From Mesorhizobium sp. PAMC28654 (GTDB lineage: Bacteria > Pseudomonadota > Alphaproteobacteria > Rhizobiales > Rhizobiaceae): a stretch of 64,000 bases of DNA. Within the stretch, counting starts at the first letter, position 1; each line of letters begins with the position of its first letter. The DNA lies in NCBI RefSeq assembly GCF_020616515.1, contig NZ_CP085135.1:5007001-5071000 (forward strand), given 5' to 3'. Both the position numbers and the translations under genes were made by a program. Shown in pieces: positions 62,613-64,000 of the stretch. Below the pieces are notes generated by a model. The model made no database searches, was not told the DNA's origin, and saw only the letters and a program-made list of their open reading frames with translations.

Positions 62613-62936
62613 TCAATTGGCAAACCGGTAAGATATGGAGCCATTGTTTCGGGTAACGCGCTCAATCCTTACTGGTGAGCCGATGAGGTGCAGTTCCTCG
62701 CTGTCAACAAATACGAACGAGTCGTCATCGAGGGACAGCGCGTAGGTGGGCACGTTATTCCTGACCCAGTATACGCTCTTGATCGTCCCATCGAGCGCAA
62801 CAATCGACCGAGTCAGGCTTGCGTCATTCGCAGACTCGTTCAGAGCCAACAAAACCATTATCGCAAAAAAACCTGCAAATAGGACCACGCTAGGCGCGTT
62901 CCTCTTCAAACCATCCCTAGTCCAAAAAGCAGACAT
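62613..62936 (-). CDS. Small membrane protein of unknown function (paralogue 2), 107 aa
   Basis: Start ATG 62936 after GAGGGA (the TTG at 62939 is one codon earlier). One membrane helix (SVVLFAGFFAIMVLLALN) followed by GTIKSVYWVRNN, YALSLDDDSFVFVDSEE, GSPVRIERVTRNNGSISYR. Shares GT(V/I)..V..., FVFV, GS-V-IER..R.N with the gene at 62199, so the two are tandem duplicates. Base composition is lower in GC than around. Confidence 0.75.
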   Translation of the reverse strand: MSAFWTRDGLKRNAPSVVLFAGFFAIMVLLALNESANDASLTRSIVALDGTIKSVYWVRNNVPTYALSLDDDSFVFVDSEELHLIGSPVRIERVTRNNGSISYRFAN

Positions 62937-63028
62937 CAATCCCTCAATTAGGATTCATATGGTTTTGGGAGAACAAACTTTCAATCGGCTTCAGTTGTTC
63001 GTTGGCACAGTCCTTGCGGCTGCTGCCG

Positions 63029-63643
63029 TTACTTCGAGCGCGAAAACGCCAGCCACAGGCCACCGCCGACCAGGAAGCTGCCGCTGATCCGGGACATCAG
63101 CTTGATGCGGTTGGCCGACAGCAGCCGTCCGGCGCGACTGGCGGCGAGCGCATAGGTCGAATCCGACATGGCGGCGAAGATCATGGCGGTCAGGCCCATG
63201 ACGACGATCTGCAGCGTATAATTGCCCTGTGGCGCGATGAACTGCGGGAAGAAGGCGCCGAAAAACACCAGTGTCTTGGGATTGCTGAGCGCCACCAGGA
63301 GACCCTGCAGGAAGAAGCCGCCACGCGGTTTCCTGGCTGTTCCATCGGCATTCAGCGTGCCCTTGGAACGGAACATCTGCACGCCCATCCAGACCAGATA
63401 GGCGGCGCCGATCAGCTTCACCCATTCGAACCAGTGGCCCATGCCGGCTATCAGCGTGTTGAGGCCGATACCGACGATGGCAATCATGATGGCGAGCCCA
63501 GCTTGCGTGCCGGCAACATTGGCCAGACCGGCGCGCGAGCCGTGGCGGATGCTGTTGGCGATGATCAGCGTGACCGTCGGGCCGGGCACCAGGATGATGA
63601 CGATGCAAGCAAGGACATAGGTGGCGTAGAGTTCCAGCGACAT
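63029..63643 (-). CDS. LysE/RhtB family amino acid exporter
   Basis: Six-helix exporter, 204 residues: VLACIVIILVPGPTVTLIIANSIRHG (the conserved PGP), GAAYLVWMGVQMFRS, LVALSNPKTLVFFGAFFPQFI and a C-terminal helix pair. Ribosome site GGAGGAAA at about 63650-63657. Substrate unknown (RhtB-like: homoserine, threonine or similar). Confidence 0.94.
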   Translation of the reverse strand: MSLELYATYVLACIVIILVPGPTVTLIIANSIRHGSRAGLANVAGTQAGLAIMIAIVGIGLNTLIAGMGHWFEWVKLIGAAYLVWMGVQMFRSKGTLNADGTARKPRGGFFLQGLLVALSNPKTLVFFGAFFPQFIAPQGNYTLQIVVMGLTAMIFAAMSDSTYALAASRAGRLLSANRIKLMSRISGSFLVGGGLWLAFSRSK

Positions 63644-63756
63644 CAGGTTTCCTCCGGCGGCTGCCGCTCAAGCGGCGCGACTGACCAAGATCAATGCATA
63701 GCCAGGATGTCGGTGCAAGCCGGCGGGAAATGTTGCTGACAATTGCCGACGCGGCT

Positions 63757-64000
63757 CTAGGCGCCGGCCTGCCAGGGCAGCGTCACCTCATAAGCCGCTG
63801 CCGCCCTCAGCACGGCAAGGTCGCCGCGCGGCCGCCCGATCAGTTGCATGCCCATTGGCCGTCCCCTGTCGTCGAAGCCGACGGGAACGTTGACCGCCGG
63901 ACAGCCGCCCAGCGTGGCATATGCGGAAACCTGCATCCAGCGGTGGTAGCTGTCCATCGTTCGTCCGGCGACCGCGCGCGGCCAGTGGGTGCCGACGTCG
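63757..64000 (-). CDS. Amidase (GatA-like), C-terminal part, 5' end outside the window
   Basis: The open frame continues to the window edge: TDVGTHWPRAVAGR, YHRWMQVSAYATLGGCPAVNVPVGFDDRGRPMGMQLIGRPRGDLAVLRAAAAYE. The VPVGFDxxGxPMGMQLIG motif is typical of amidase-signature enzymes. Catalytic Ser-Ser-Lys residues are outside. Only about 81 residues are visible. Confidence 0.92.
   Translation of the reverse strand, partial: DVGTHWPRAVAGRTMDSYHRWMQVSAYATLGGCPAVNVPVGFDDRGRPMGMQLIGRPRGDLAVLRAAAAYEVTLPWQAGA

Overview
The window is chromosomal DNA of an alphaproteobacterium of the order Hyphomicrobiales, most probably Mesorhizobium or a close relative. This rests on high GC, on rhizobial families (OlsB, NrnC-type RNase, DUF1150, DUF2849, plant-type APS reductase, long HPF), on the lptC-lptA-lptB-rpoN-hpf-ptsN order, and on intergenic palindromes typical of that genus. 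I had no database access; names come from motifs and remembered families.

Layout. 1-10 kb: the 3' part of gnd, then a LacI regulator divergent from a seven-gene carbohydrate ABC import and catabolism cassette. Two 14-bp operators, exact reverse complements of each other, sit one at each end of the divergent region. 10-17 kb: a Zur-like regulator, polA, a candidate EcpR1-like sRNA with three C-rich-loop hairpins, an M20 peptidase, nrnC and small stress or membrane proteins. 17-21 kb: a beta-propeller gene followed by a degraded, less GC-rich patch with a frameshifted acyltransferase, a possible holin fragment and an integrase remnant. 21-28 kb: a class A PBP, an SDR, an MDR/AraC pair, a CPA2 antiporter and a BaeRF-type host-attachment protein with a consensus EcfG promoter. 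29-34 kb: the assimilatory sulfur operon cysG-DUF2849-cysI-cysH-DUF934. 34-39 kb: GMC oxidoreductase, PfpI protein, purC, desaturase, a NepR-like small ORF and grpE. 39.9-42.3 kb: a complete IS1595-family element with passenger genes, perfect 24-bp inverted repeats and an 8-bp target duplication. 42-50 kb: a TRIC/UPF0126 channel, olsB behind a Pho box, a hybrid histidine kinase, acuI-like, lspA and two methyltransferases. 50-54 kb: a frameshifted WYL regulator with VOC and EVE genes, an OCD-family gene, lapA-like, ihfB and sppA. 54.6-60 kb: lptCAB, rpoN, hpf, ptsN. 60-64 kb: DUF1150 and an Hsp20 gene with an RpoH promoter and ROSE-like thermometer, a nucleoside hydrolase, two paralogous small membrane proteins, a LysE exporter and the 3' end of an amidase gene.

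Functional themes. The sugar cassette looks like uptake plus oxidation and isomerisation of a (keto)glycoside. Stress control recurs: three GGAAC-N17-NGTT promoters, three RpoH-like promoters and a thermosensor. Envelope biogenesis is represented by PBP, Lpt, OlsB, LspA and SppA.

No single large undescribed system was found. The most interesting items are the regulatory elements, the NepR-like small ORF, the loss of the exoI glutamate in PolA, the intergenic palindrome family with compensatory stem changes, and the IS with its passenger genes.
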